Shown here piece by piece: positions 29,323 to 40,724 of a stretch of DNA of 64,000 nucleotides; the stretch's first letter is position 1, and every line of letters begins with the position of its first letter. The position numbers were made by a program, and so were the translations under genes. This DNA comes from Tritrichomonas musculus (Eukaryota; Parabasalia; Tritrichomonadida; Tritrichomonadidae), in assembly GCA_039105265.1 (NCBI GenBank), contig JAPFFF010000018.1:2666001-2730000 (forward strand). The letters are read 5' to 3'. The notes below the pieces were generated by a model. The model made no database searches. It was given only the letters and a program-made list of their open reading frames with translations, and had not been told where the DNA came from.

Positions 29323-32300
29323 TTATGGATCAGCATTCATTTCAACTTCAGCTTCACTTTTATCCTTATTCCTTTTGTTTCTTATTATGAAGAAAACAAT
29401 GAGAACCACAATTGCAGCAACGACAACAATAACTGCAATGGTGATACCAGCGATTGCTCCACCGCTGAGCTTGTCTTTATGGAGTGGATAACTGCAGAAT
29501 GATTTATCAATATAATTACTTGATGTATGAATGCCTTTTGTGTGCTTAATACCAATATCATAATCACAATCAGGCTCATATCTTCCATTGTAATAAATAT
29601 CAGAGAATTTGCAGTCGTCGAATGCTTCATGACCGATTCTCAAGAAATAATCAGGAACATAATAATAATCTTTTCCATCGTATCTTCTCTTTTCGTCGTT
29701 TTCTTCAATGTAGATGAATAATGTTCCTTTCTTAAAACCTTTACATCCAGCAAATGCATGCGGTCCAATATAAGTTTGTGAATTGCTAACTCTAATTGTG
29801 AGAGAATCTGACAGGCCAGTGCAGCCAGCGAAAGCGTTTTCCATGATGGATTTAACTTTTGTAGGTATTTCTAAAGGTCCTCTCAAACTAACACAATCTT
29901 GGAAGGCGCTGACTCCAATTGATGTGATCTTTGAAAAGTCCAATGTCATCTCAAGATTCCTGCAGCCACAAAATGCATAGTTGCCAATTGCTGTGATGTC
30001 ATTTGGAATGATGAATGAACGTAATTCTGAGCATTGGTAGAATGTATAAGGATCAATCTTTTTTCCAGTGTCATCATCTTCTTTGGGATCTGAATAAGTC
30101 GAAACAGAAGAGGTTGGAAGCTCAATTGCACCAGTGAGTTGTGTTAATTGAGAGAATGCACCTTCTCCAATTGAAATATCATCATTTGCATCTGGATCAA
30201 AGGTGACTGATGTGAAACCACATCCAGCAAATGCATATTTGCCAATCGATGTGACTTGTTCTGGGATGTTCAAAGCGCCTCCAAAGAAAGACATCTTGTA
30301 GAACAAACGTTCAGGAATATCTGTGATTTTTTGGAGTGCAAGATTAGTGAATCCATTGCAGTTGATGAATGTTGTATAATCAAATCCAGAATCTTTATCC
30401 TCTGATTCATCAATATTGATTGTTAAATATCCTCTAAATGTTGAATTGGCAAAAGCACGTCTACCAAAACCAGTTCCTTCTAATGTGAGTTCTCCATTGA
30501 TGCTGCATAATGAAAAAGCATCTTTGCCAACATGTGTTACACTCTTTGGAATTGTTAATGGTCCACGAAGAGAGCTTTCATAGAAAGCACGATCATCAAT
30601 TTTAATGTTATCATTTTGTTCTGATGTAATGTAAAGAGTAAATCCTGATGATTTGAGGCCATTAAAAACATCATTACCAATATGAGTTTTCGATGTAAGG
30701 AAGATTGTTCCTTTGAGATTATTACAGCCTTGGAAATCAAATGGTCCTAGTGTTCCACCATAAACAGCAATTGAATAATCAATGTTATATTTATCTAAAT
30801 GCTCAGTAGATCCTAATTTTGTGCATCCAGAGAAAACATATTCACCAAATGTTCCACCGACAATCACCAATGGTCCTTGAAGTTGTAAACAATCTGCGAA
30901 TGCGTAATTTTTAACATTTTTAACATTTAATACTAATGATCCATCGATTCCACAGCCAGAAAATGCTCTTCCTCCAATTTCTAGATCTGGATTTGATTGA
31001 ATAACTAATGAAGTCAATGATGAAAGGCCTTGGAAGGCGCTTTCTTTGATTATTTGAACGCGTGATGGAATCTCTAATTCATTAGCTATACTTGTTCCAT
31101 AGAAAGCAAATTTGCCAATTTTTAGTGTTTTTCCTGAATGGTCTTCAATCTCTAATTCTTTCAATTTATTGCAATCTCTGAAGGAACTCTCGCCAATATC
31201 AGTAACACGATCAGGAATCGTTAATTTGCCGGAAATTCCTGTACCATAAAACGACTTTTGGCAGATAACAAGGTTAGAACTTCCAGATTCAATTATCAAA
31301 GTAGCCAAAGATGTGCAGTTTTCAAAGCAGCTCTTTTCAACATTGCTTACACGTGATGGGATTGTCAGCGTTCCTGAAATTCCAGTACGGCAAAATGCTT
31401 CTTCACCAATGGAAATAGAAGGTGAGGATTCATAAGATTCAATTGTTAATCCAGTTAAAGCGGAGCAATCTTTAAAGGCTCTGGCTTTAATTACATTTAC
31501 TTGTGGAGGAATAATTAATGAGCCAGAAATCTTTGTTCCATAGAAGGCTTGACTTCCAATTGTGAGTGAATCCCCGCCTGGTTGAATTACTAATGCAGTA
31601 ATAGCTGTACAGTTTTCAAAAGCACTTTCTCCAATTTTAGAAACTTTCTTAGAAATTGTTAATAATCCAGAAAGTCCAGTAACCGCAAAAGCTCCTTGTT
31701 TAATAGTAAGTTCATTGTTTCCATCTATAATATTAATTCCTTGTAAGCTTGTGCAACCTTTAAAAGCATCTTTTCCAATTAAAGTTACTGTTGAAGGAAT
31801 TGTTAAAATTCCTGAAAGTCCTGTGCATCCATAAAAGGCTCTATCTTTGATTGCGTCAATTTTAAGAGGTACTCCAGAATAGCCATCTTCAAAAGAAAGA
31901 GATGTTATACCTTTACAGCCTTCAAATGCAGAGTTTTCAATATTCTTCACTGGAGCAGGAATTGTTAATTTTCCAACAACATTCAAGCCTTTAAATGTTT
32001 CGGCTTTGATATCATATACTTTAGGTTCATCTTCATCGTAAGAATACACATTAATGGCTGTGATATCAAATGATCCACTATTTTCAAAAGCACCTTCACC
32101 AATTTCTATGCCTAAACCTACAGATAAGTGCCCTTTCAACTTTTCACAATTAGCAAATGCATATTTTCCAATGTTGCTGACGAATACAGGGATATCAAGA
32201 TAGCAATTAAGATTTTCACAGTCATAAAAGGCGAAATCACCAATACTTAAAGCAACATCTGAATCCATTGTATAAAATGAAACTGATGTTAATCCTCGAC

Positions 32301-34698
32301 ATTGAGAAAATGCATAATTTCCTATTTCATTAACACTTGGAGGAATTTGAAGCTCTCCTGAAATTCCAGAGCCTTGGAATGCACTTATTCCAATTGTAGT
32401 CAATTCGCTATCAGTAAATAATGTGATCTTTCCTAATGTTAATCCTTGGAAAGCTGATTGACCAATGTTTTTAACACTCTTAGGGATAACAAGTTCGCCT
32501 ACCAAATTTGTTCCATAAAATGCAAATGCCTGAATGTCAGTTAAACTGTTTCCTAATTGGAAAGTTTTAATTTTTCCGCAACCATAAAATGAACCTGTTA
32601 ACAATTTTTCGCAATTTAAAATTAAAGAATTTGGCTCTAGATCATCAATACTAGCAAATGCATGATGTCCAACGTCAGAAATATAAGCTGGAATTGTTAA
32701 TCCTTCTTTATTTATAATACTGGCGCCATAAAATGCACGTGTTCCGATTGTGTTTTGATTTTGAGCTAGTGAATCTCCGTTAAACTCGAGAACATTAATT
32801 TTTTTGAAATTGGTAAATGCATATTCACCAATATCGGAATTTCCAATTCTAAGAGTGCATCCATCTGACTGGCAATCTGCAAAAGCATAAGGGCCAATTG
32901 TTGCATCATTAATGTCAATGTTTGAACCGAATTTGCAATTCCAAAAGGCAGACTTTTCGATAACGTATTCTTTTCCAATTGTCAATGATCCAATTTCAAG
33001 ATTATAAAATGCTTGTATTGAGATAACTGGGGGATAATCTTCTTCATAGTTTTTATCTTTATAATCAATTGTTAATTCATCTATTTTAGTTCCATCGAAA
33101 GCATGGAAATAAACATTTTTGGAATAAATATTCAATTGGTGGATTGGTGTGCATTGTGAGAAAGCAAATGCGTCAATTGTTGTCGCATAAATATTTAAAA
33201 TATAGTTCTTAGGTAAGGTTAATTTGGCAAATGCATACTCTTCAATTTTAAATACTGAAGAATGAATTTCAAGTGAACTAATTTGTACACCGTAAAAAGC
33301 ACGTTTTCCAATTGATGATTCAGGATAATTATTATTACTGTAATCGGTTTTTTCTTCTCCAATTACTAAGCTAGTAATGGGTCCATGACCTTCAAAAGCA
33401 CTTTGACCAATATTTTGTTTTCCAACTATTTTAATATTTTTGAAGTTGCATCCTTCAAAGGCATAAGAATCAATGGTTAGACGATCAATTATTGTTAAAT
33501 CATTATCAAGTCCAGCACATTTAGCAAATGCTTTTGTTCCAATTGAATAAATTGTAGATCCGTTAAATAGAAGACTGTGTTGAATACCTGAACTATAAAA
33601 AGCATATTCGCTTATTGAGGAGGTACCGTATGAAGTAAAAGTAAAAGTAAGTGTGAATGTTTTTCCAAAGTTTTCAAAAGCATGACTTCCGATAGTGGAG
33701 CTTTCTATTTTTATTTCGCCTTTGAAATCAGAAATTGAGGATGAGAAAGCATACGAGTCAACTGATGTTCTTGTAAGCTTGATCAAGTTGGATGCTGTCA
33801 AATATTTGCAATTATAAAATGCATACTTTCCAATTTGTGATCCACTCAAAAATTCAAGTGGATTATTTATTGTTAATCCAGAAAAGGCATAAGATCCAAT
33901 TTTCACTGTTTTTGGAATTGAGGAGAGGCTTCCTGTTCCTTTAAATGCACTATTTCCAATTTCGCCGCAATCAACTTTTAAAGTAGTGAAAGTACAGCCA
34001 CTAAAAGCAAAATCCCCAATTGCAGTAGCATGAACTTCTTTAATTGAGAATTTGCAATCTTCAAAAGCATGATGACCGATTGAGATAACATTTTTAGCTG
34101 GCAAAGTTAATGTGGCTGATTCTTTTTGATTGCATTTATAAAATGCATAAGAATATATGTATAATCGAACTGACGATCTTGTGTTAAAGGTAGGATTTAG
34201 AGCTGAGCATCCTTCAAAAGATGATGGTCCAATTTTAGTTATTGGTTCAATAAAATTAACACTGCTAAGAGCTACGCACTTAAAGAATGCACCAGCATTT
34301 ATACGAATTCCATTTGCGATAGTTGGTTGTGGATCAAAAGTTGGAAATGTTACAGAAGTAAGACTATTGCAAAATGCAAAAGCACCCTCTCCAATAATGA
34401 GTTCTGGACTTACATCTTTGGTGATTGTTAAAGAAGTAATTGATGATCCATAAAATAAATATGGAGAAATAGATGTTAAATCTTTTATTTGAATTGTAAC
34501 TGCACCAATTGTTTGGCAATCTGCAAAATAATAGTCCTGGTTATATCTTAAATCAAGAGCGAAATTTTTGCTTTGAACATCTCTGCAGTGGCCTTCATAT
34601 GGACGTCGTCTTTCATCTCTGTCAAACGTATGAGGGTCGTCTTCAGTTACTTTACATGCAACAAATGAAATGTAGGAGAACAGTAACAAGAAAATCAT
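29323..34698 (-). CDS. BspA-like leucine-rich-repeat surface protein (1791 aa)
   Basis: A type I membrane protein. Residues 1-16 (MIFLLLFSYISFVACK) form a signal peptide. Residues about 50-1690 are dozens of Treponema-type LRR (LRR_5) repeats with the pattern IGxxAFxxCxxLxxxLxIPxxVxxI, for example TIGISAFQGSGISGELQIP. Near 1745-1772 is a single membrane helix (GGAIAGITIAVIVVVAAIVV), then a basic stop-transfer RNKRNK and a short acidic tail. BspA-like proteins form one of the largest surface families in trichomonads and are linked to host-cell and matrix binding. The TpLRR family is also known from bacteria and other gut protists, and lateral transfer has been proposed. A TCATT Initiator lies 10 bases upstream of the ATG. 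Confidence 0.96.
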   Translation of the reverse strand: MIFLLLFSYISFVACKVTEDDPHTFDRDERRRPYEGHCRDVQSKNFALDLRYNQDYYFADCQTIGAVTIQIKDLTSISPYLFYGSSITSLTITKDVSPELIIGEGAFAFCNSLTSVTFPTFDPQPTIANGIRINAGAFFKCVALSSVNFIEPITKIGPSSFEGCSALNPTFNTRSSVRLYIYSYAFYKCNQKESATLTLPAKNVISIGHHAFEDCKFSIKEVHATAIGDFAFSGCTFTTLKVDCGEIGNSAFKGTGSLSSIPKTVKIGSYAFSGLTINNPLEFLSGSQIGKYAFYNCKYLTASNLIKLTRTSVDSYAFSSSISDFKGEIKIESSTIGSHAFENFGKTFTLTFTFTSYGTSSISEYAFYSSGIQHSLLFNGSTIYSIGTKAFAKCAGLDNDLTIIDRLTIDSYAFEGCNFKNIKIVGKQNIGQSAFEGHGPITSLVIGEEKTDYSNNNYPESSIGKRAFYGVQISSLEIHSSVFKIEEYAFAKLTLPKNYILNIYATTIDAFAFSQCTPIHQLNIYSKNVYFHAFDGTKIDELTIDYKDKNYEEDYPPVISIQAFYNLEIGSLTIGKEYVIEKSAFWNCKFGSNIDINDATIGPYAFADCQSDGCTLRIGNSDIGEYAFTNFKKINVLEFNGDSLAQNQNTIGTRAFYGASIINKEGLTIPAYISDVGHHAFASIDDLEPNSLILNCEKLLTGSFYGCGKIKTFQLGNSLTDIQAFAFYGTNLVGELVIPKSVKNIGQSAFQGLTLGKITLFTDSELTTIGISAFQGSGISGELQIPPSVNEIGNYAFSQCRGLTSVSFYTMDSDVALSIGDFAFYDCENLNCYLDIPVFVSNIGKYAFANCEKLKGHLSVGLGIEIGEGAFENSGSFDITAINVYSYDEDEPKVYDIKAETFKGLNVVGKLTIPAPVKNIENSAFEGCKGITSLSFEDGYSGVPLKIDAIKDRAFYGCTGLSGILTIPSTVTLIGKDAFKGCTSLQGINIIDGNNELTIKQGAFAVTGLSGLLTISKKVSKIGESAFENCTAITALVIQPGGDSLTIGSQAFYGTKISGSLIIPPQVNVIKARAFKDCSALTGLTIESYESSPSISIGEEAFCRTGISGTLTIPSRVSNVEKSCFENCTSLATLIIESGSSNLVICQKSFYGTGISGKLTIPDRVTDIGESSFRDCNKLKELEIEDHSGKTLKIGKFAFYGTSIANELEIPSRVQIIKESAFQGLSSLTSLVIQSNPDLEIGGRAFSGCGIDGSLVLNVKNVKNYAFADCLQLQGPLVIVGGTFGEYVFSGCTKLGSTEHLDKYNIDYSIAVYGGTLGPFDFQGCNNLKGTIFLTSKTHIGNDVFNGLKSSGFTLYITSEQNDNIKIDDRAFYESSLRGPLTIPKSVTHVGKDAFSLCSINGELTLEGTGFGRRAFANSTFRGYLTINIDESEDKDSGFDYTTFINCNGFTNLALQKITDIPERLFYKMSFFGGALNIPEQVTSIGKYAFAGCGFTSVTFDPDANDDISIGEGAFSQLTQLTGAIELPTSSVSTYSDPKEDDDTGKKIDPYTFYQCSELRSFIIPNDITAIGNYAFCGCRNLEMTLDFSKITSIGVSAFQDCVSLRGPLEIPTKVKSIMENAFAGCTGLSDSLTIRVSNSQTYIGPHAFAGCKGFKKGTLFIYIEENDEKRRYDGKDYYYVPDYFLRIGHEAFDDCKFSDIYYNGRYEPDCDYDIGIKHTKGIHTSSNYIDKSFCSYPLHKDKLSGGAIAGITIAVIVVVAAIVVLIVFFIIRNKRNKDKSEAEVEMNADP

Positions 34699-34705
34699 TT
34701 CTAAA

Positions 34706-34710
34706 AATGA
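34706..34710 (-). promoter_or_regulatory. Candidate Initiator (TCATT) of the BspA-like gene
   Basis: The A at 34708 lies 10 bases upstream of the ATG at 34698. Confidence 0.5.
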
Positions 34711-35368
34711 ACTGACAACTTGAAATGTTCCAAAACGCTCGAAATAATTGCATATTCTGACCGTTATATAAGTTTTTCTGAGTATTTCATAGGAATTTCA
34801 TTGAAAAATATTAGATTTTTTATTTGTAACTGAATTTAATTTGGAAATGATTGAAGAATTAGCTTTAAAATGGTATTTCTGATCATATATTAACTTAAAC
34901 GAATTGTAATTTATCAAATATTTTATTTGTTTGAGGTGAAAATTGACATTTGGCTCTATCAAGTTTTTCACAAAGATAAAAGAGTAACTGAAACATTATT
35001 TTTAAAAATTGAATAGCAGATTATAGTTATTTGAATTCTTATTTAGTTAGTAATTCAAATGTAGAACTTTTCATTGGTTTTTGGCCATTTCTTATATAAA
35101 AACTAATATTGATAGGATATATTTTCTGTAAAATTTTACCGATTTAAGCGCCAATAACAAAAGAATCGGTGGTTTATAAATTGTTTATGATGAATATTAA
35201 TGATATTATGGCATACAATACTGAAAATTAGATTAATGTATTGATTACATGATAATGATATTTGATCAATATTACAAAAAGAATGTTAAAGTAGGAAAAT
35301 ATTTTTAATTTCTTTTGTTTAGTTATAAAACCAGATACATAGTGTAAGTGAGCTAATTTTTACATAAT
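34711..35368. other. AT-rich spacer downstream of an unknown gene and upstream of BspA
   Basis: No gene seen; it holds the BspA-like promoter side and the 3' side of the 35369-36028 gene. Confidence 0.4.
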
Positions 35369-36028
35369 TTAAAAATTCAATAAATCAATATTGAAATTAG
35401 GATTTGAACAAGAGCTATCTTTGTCGTATTCTTTATCATTGCTTATGTTTGAGAAATCTAAATTATCAATTTCTTCATTTACTTGTAGATTTAAGAAAGA
35501 TTTATATTCATAATCAGTGTTTTCGGTAATAGGATTATCTTGAACTTCAATAATAGTTTTTGAAATTACTTGGGTGATCCTTGCTGTTTTCTGATTTTTC
35601 TTATTTTGGTTTGGTGTTTTTTTTTTCTGTGTAAAACTCTTATCAGAAAGCTTTGAAATTGAAGAATTTCGATGAGGACTTCTTATTTCCTGCAATTGTA
35701 TCATTATTTCTGGATTGTTCGACACGATTTCGGTATAAAAATTGTCTGCGTACCACGTATAAATGGCATCTTTCATTCTTTTGCAGCTGGCTGGTATATG
35801 GATTCCTGGTTTCCGTTCTTCGTATTGAGTTTCCAATTTACGAGCAAGATAAAAAAGGTTGTCTCGTTGCAATCCCATTGAGTCGAATAGAGATTTAATA
35901 TAGTAATACTTTTTCCCTAACTCTTTAATTTTTTGATTGGTTCTATCACGGATGTATTGCGTCTGGTCAGTTGCTGGGATCCAATTAGAATGAGAATCAT
36001 TTACGTATAAAATTATCTTATTTTTCAT
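35369..36028 (-). CDS. Unknown protein (219 aa)
   Basis: Not recognised. The first 115 residues are compact and mixed (WIPATDQTQYIRDRTNQKIKELGKKYYYIKSLFDSMGL; HIPASCKRMKDAIYTWYADNF), mostly helical, and could be a DNA-binding or winged-helix-like domain, but I cannot name it. The rest is polar and Asn/Lys/Ser-rich and ends acidic. A TCATT Initiator-like motif sits 5 bases upstream of the ATG, which supports a real gene with a very short leader. Confidence 0.6.
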   Translation of the reverse strand: MKNKIILYVNDSHSNWIPATDQTQYIRDRTNQKIKELGKKYYYIKSLFDSMGLQRDNLFYLARKLETQYEERKPGIHIPASCKRMKDAIYTWYADNFYTEIVSNNPEIMIQLQEIRSPHRNSSISKLSDKSFTQKKKTPNQNKKNQKTARITQVISKTIIEVQDNPITENTDYEYKSFLNLQVNEEIDNLDFSNISNDKEYDKDSSCSNPNFNIDLLNF

Positions 36029-36031
36029 TTT

Positions 36032-36036
36032 AATGA
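36032..36036 (-). promoter_or_regulatory. Candidate Initiator (TCATT)
   Basis: The A at 36034 lies 5 bases upstream of the ATG at 36028. Confidence 0.45.
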
Positions 36037-38830
36037 AGTGAAAAATTTTATAAAATTATTTTAAATTATTTTTATCGTTTCGCTATGACTTTCTAACTCT
36101 GATTTTCGATCAAAAGCAATTGTCCGATTTCTTATCAGCAAGTTTATTCTGAAAAGAATTTGGCTCACTAAAAAATCTTATTCGATGATAATGATGATTG
36201 CCACCAAAAATAATTCCAAATTTTGTATTTCATAATACTAGACAATATTTAACATCATTCATTTATTATATGACACAAATCAGCAAAAGTTGATATTATT
36301 AAAATATTGGAGAAAAAGATAGTCTCTATTAAGGAATGATTTTATAATAAAAAATCAATTAAAAAGTTGTTATTTTAAATAAATACGGAGATATTTATTT
36401 TTACAGAATAACATATAATTTATATAATATTCTTTTTTTTTTTTGGTCTGTGATTTTATTTAAATAATAAAATAATTCTAATTTATGTTATTTCTCCGTA
36501 TATGTTAATATTCCAAAAGAAATTTTATCCCAATCATTATATAATAATTTAATAGTATCGATATATCAAATTATATTTTTGAAATCATGTGATTTTTGTA
36601 TTTTATAATAAGATATATAGCATCCATTCCATTTTGAGATTTTATAAAATTATATTGTAATATTTCAATTTTGATAAAAAAAAAAAAAAAATATTTTTGC
36701 ATGTTGGGTATTCCATTTAAAGAAAAAATAAAAAAAAAAATTGGCCACTTGAGATTTGTCTAAGCTTTTGATTAGAATTATTTGCCGTCAATTTTGAAAT
36801 ATTCATATTTAAAATTTCATTGAAATTAAATGGCCTTTTCAATATTTCAAATGACTAATCATCTGACCAAACTTTGTAACCCAGTGCTCAATGAATAATT
36901 ATATCATGTTATAGTTTCATTAAAATCTTAATAGGCAAAATCTTTATAATTTCAAATTTGAAAGAATCATTCAAAAAATAAAGAATTTTTGAATAATATG
37001 AAACTTTTTGAGTGACATAAAAAACATTTTTAAATATTATTAAGTTTTCTAAGTTTTTCAATGCCATTTATCTAATTGAGTAACATAAATTTTTTTTTCT
37101 ATTGTTGATCTTTCTTGTTTAGGCAAATCAAATCATGCAATCTTTCTTATTTCAACAATTTTGAATTCCATTTCAATCATCATTCATGAATTTTTTAATT
37201 TTTTTTAATTTCATGATTTTTAAATTAGCTACATTTGCATCTAGTTAAATACAGAAATATTTATAACTTATTCTTTATTCGAGATAATATGGCAAAAAAA
37301 GAAACGTTTTCCGATTGGCATTGAAAAAGTTGTTCAATTCCAATCATTTTTTTTATTAGTTAGACAAAATTTGTACCTTAATATAATTGCTTATAGTATC
37401 TATGAGGTAAGAAACGCGTTTTTAGCAATCAAAAGAAAAAAATATAGTTTAATTTAAATGCTATAATAGAAATATGAATTTTATAAGTTCAAATTGATAT
37501 AACGCTATACTTGTAAAATTCAATTTAATGGTGAGTAATTTGTGCGTTCTTTAAAAGAGCAAAAGAACATTAATGGTTTTGAATTTTATAATATTTTTAT
37601 TATATGAATTAAATTTTAGAAATATTATGTACGTTCTGATATTATAATAAAAATATTTTAAACAAGTCTTGCTTCCAAAGGCGTGTTTTCTATAGTTTAG
37701 GCTGGAGTTAATGGTTGCAAAAATTTTCAAAAATTGACAAAAAGTCGAAACGATTTAGACAAAAGTTGGACTCAAAACTTTTTATTTTATGTTTTTTCAA
37801 TAAATTGTCCTATCTTGTTAAATAAAAAGAATTATTTCGTGAAGAAATAGTTTTTTAAAGATAATGAATAAATTTATATTAAAATGCATCAAAAGGATAA
37901 AAAGATATTAAAATTTTATAGAGGGTGGTCAACCAATTGAATACTCGTAAAATCATATAAAATTTTAACACATTATTCATTTATCTATGTCTATATTGAA
38001 TAAGATCACGAATTTTTTAAATAATTAAAAATAACATTTAATTAATAAAAACAAAATTAATAAATATTTATATTTTAAAAGATTCGAAATATTTGCTGAT
38101 TTTTAAAAAATGCATATTTTAAATTTTTTTATTGATCGATAAGTCATTTGTAATGTCCTAATGATAAATATCCATAATAAATTGTTTGATTTTTTTCAAG
38201 TTTTTATTTATGATTGGTCCAAATCATTATTTATCATGTAAATTGTTTGCAAAATCTTGAGAAATTGGCAGATAGATTTCAAAAGCTATACCTATCATTT
38301 ATAATATAAATAAGGATAAATATATATTATTATTTATTTTTTAATTTACAATTACTAATTTTGTTATATTTATAATTTAAAATGTATCAATTGTTTATTT
38401 TTTATTTCTCAATTAAACTGAAAATACAACTTTTTAAATTAAAAATAAAATCTAATTTGAATAATTAAAATTTGAGATTTATAATTATAGATAAAATAAA
38501 ATTATATCTTATTCTATTATATATATATAGAAATAAAACCTAATAATAACCTATAATGTAATCATTGTAAGATAATAACATAAATATCCATACAGATAAA
38601 ATGGTTTTAATTTTGAATGCATATTAAAATTTTGGTTATTCAATTAGAAAAAAATACAAATATATTATTGTTATTATAGTAAATTATTAAATTTTTAGTT
38701 GCAAACATACTTAATTATGATAACAAAATATAATATTAAAACATAATTATTTTATGCTTTATAATTATGGAGTTTTATCTATAAAGAAAGAATGCTCACC
38801 CTCTAAATTTCCTTAAAATTTTTGATCAAA
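36037..38830. other. Long AT-rich gene-free spacer
   Basis: No supported gene. A/T homopolymers at about 36430 and 36678 and an AT-rich inverted pair around 37580-37660 (TATAATATTTTTATTATA and its inverse) are the only structure noticed. Confidence 0.4.
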
Positions 38831-38832
38831 TA

Positions 38833-39040
38833 AACTGAGTTCAAAAAACTTTACCTCCATTTCATATTTTAAATCATTTTATCTTTTTTATCAAACAATT
38901 TAATTGCATCATTCTTCATTAATAATATATTAGATAATTATCATAATATTTATTAAATTTTAAAAAATTAATTCATATTTAAAATATAAAGATATGAATA
39001 TTTTAAATTGAGAGGGAGGTAATGTTTTTTGAACAAGGTT
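38833..39040. mobile_element. TA-flanked MITE-like element 4 (208 bp)
   Basis: Imperfect 26-bp inverted ends (38833-38858; 39015-39040) share the core GTTCAAAAAAC and TTACCTCC with four mismatches. TA borders both ends (38831-38832, 39041-39042). More diverged than the copies near 22.6 kb, so probably older. Confidence 0.6.
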
Positions 39041-39680
39041 TAGAAAATCGTTTATAAATTGAAAAAAATAACGAATATTAATAAATTTTTAATGAAAATT
39101 TTAAGAACAATCAGGATCATATCTAACAGAAAATAAAAAGATTTGAAATAAGCATTATTTGATTTTAAATAATTATGAGAGATAAAGATAAAATTTTAAT
39201 GTCATGTGGAAAATTTATGAAATTCAATTTCTGAAAATGTTTATTTTTGAATACTATTCAAAATCATTTTGATTTTTTTAACTCAGTAAATTCAACATAT
39301 TATGAGTAATAATAGAGAATAAATTGTTTTTTGTATATTTTTTTTTAATTTATTTTTTTAATAGGGAGTTTAAAAAATTTAATCAGAAATTATAAACAAT
39401 TTCTGAAGCGAAAAAGATAATTGTAAGGATCTATGAATTTTGAATTGTTTATAAATTCCTTTTTCTAAGCTTTTGAAAATTTTAGAGTTATCTTTAATAA
39501 AAACAATTAAAACTTTAACTATTTATTAGTATTTAATCAAACCAATGATGATTTAAACATTAAAAACTATTGAATTGGGGAAAACATTTATCAAAAACTC
39601 AGAAATTTAGATACTTTTTCAATGGATGATTTTTTTCAAAGTGCTATTCAAAATAGCATGGCCAGTAAAATTATTAACTA
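39041..39680. other. Spacer upstream of CK1
   Basis: AT-rich, no gene and no clear Initiator in the 30 bases before the CK1 ATG. Confidence 0.35.
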
Positions 39681-40724
39681 ATGACGAATTATCAAGCAGG
39701 TTCTAGACTCGGTCGATACAAATTGTTGAAGAGACTTGGCGTTGGGTCTTTTGGTGAAACCTATTCTGTGCAATCTGAAAATTCCAAGGAGCTTATTGCT
39801 ATAAAAATAGAAAATGTTTTAAATGATTCAAAGAGCTTATTAGAAAATGAAAGCAATATCCTTCAAGATCTAAAAGACTCCCGTTATACGCCTGAGTTCT
39901 TTGAAACTTTTGTTAGTCCGAAGTGTGCTTATATGGCTATGGAATGCCTTGGGCCTTCATTAATGAAAGTTCAGAGCATTTATGGTGACCTAACAACCAA
40001 AACAGTTCTCCGAGTTGGCGTGCACATGCTTTTAGCAATAAAAGATGTTCATATGCATGGATACCTCCATAGAGATATTAAGCCGTCCAACTTTCTTGTT
40101 GTTCAAAATAGAAGAACTGTTGTAAAATTAATTGATTTTGGTTTGAGCCGAAAATATATTGATGAAAATGGCGATTTTATCAGGAGCAGCAATGGGTTTG
40201 TTGGTACACTTAAATATGCATCCGTTCATGCTCTTCTGCGCGAGGAAATAACCCAGCGTGACGACCTGATATCTTGGTTTTATTCTCTTGTCGAAATGAT
40301 AAGAGGGAAATTACCTTGGTCGCGTATCACAAATGAGAAACACAACTTGAGAATTAAACAAAGCATAAGTGCAGCAAAACTTTGTGAAAAATGCCCAAGG
40401 CAGTTCATTTCTATTTATCAGTATTTGAATGGAGTTGAGGAGTTTGAAACTCCAAACTACAATCTTCTGATAAGTTTCTTACTTGAAGCAATGGATGACT
40501 TGGGCATAAAATGGCAAGATAAATATGATTGGGATTATCTTTCAAAGAAAGATTTACAGAGCCTTTCTGTTATTAATTTGAAACCTGAGAAAGATCCTTC
40601 TTCATGGATGCCTACCTTACCTAAAAATATTCCACCTGCAATACTTCCTGATAAATATCGTGTTAAAGCAGAGGAGGTACGTGAAGTTGCCAGTGGTGGG
40701 TGCTTTACCTGTAACATATTTTAA
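39681..40724 (+). CDS. Casein kinase 1-family protein kinase (347 aa) with a prenylation-like tail
   Basis: A CK1-type kinase domain: glycine loop LGVGSFGET, Lys42 in IAIKIE, LHRDIKPSNFLV catalytic loop, IDFGLSRKYID, then FVGTLKYASVHALL, the CK1 form of the activation segment in place of APE (a SIN motif equivalent). The domain ends about residue 300. CK1 enzymes phosphorylate acid- or phosphate-primed Ser/Thr. The protein ends CFTCNIF: CNIF fits a CaaX box with Phe last, which family rules link to geranylgeranylation, and the cysteine three residues upstream could be palmitoylated. This recalls the lipidated tails of yeast Yck kinases and suggests membrane anchoring; the lipidation is inference. 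Complete frame. Confidence 0.92.
   Translation: MTNYQAGSRLGRYKLLKRLGVGSFGETYSVQSENSKELIAIKIENVLNDSKSLLENESNILQDLKDSRYTPEFFETFVSPKCAYMAMECLGPSLMKVQSIYGDLTTKTVLRVGVHMLLAIKDVHMHGYLHRDIKPSNFLVVQNRRTVVKLIDFGLSRKYIDENGDFIRSSNGFVGTLKYASVHALLREEITQRDDLISWFYSLVEMIRGKLPWSRITNEKHNLRIKQSISAAKLCEKCPRQFISIYQYLNGVEEFETPNYNLLISFLLEAMDDLGIKWQDKYDWDYLSKKDLQSLSVINLKPEKDPSSWMPTLPKNIPPAILPDKYRVKAEEVREVASGGCFTCNIF

Noticed and set aside
29385-29630. Alternative frames within the BspA-like gene
   Set aside because: Shadows of a repetitive long gene.
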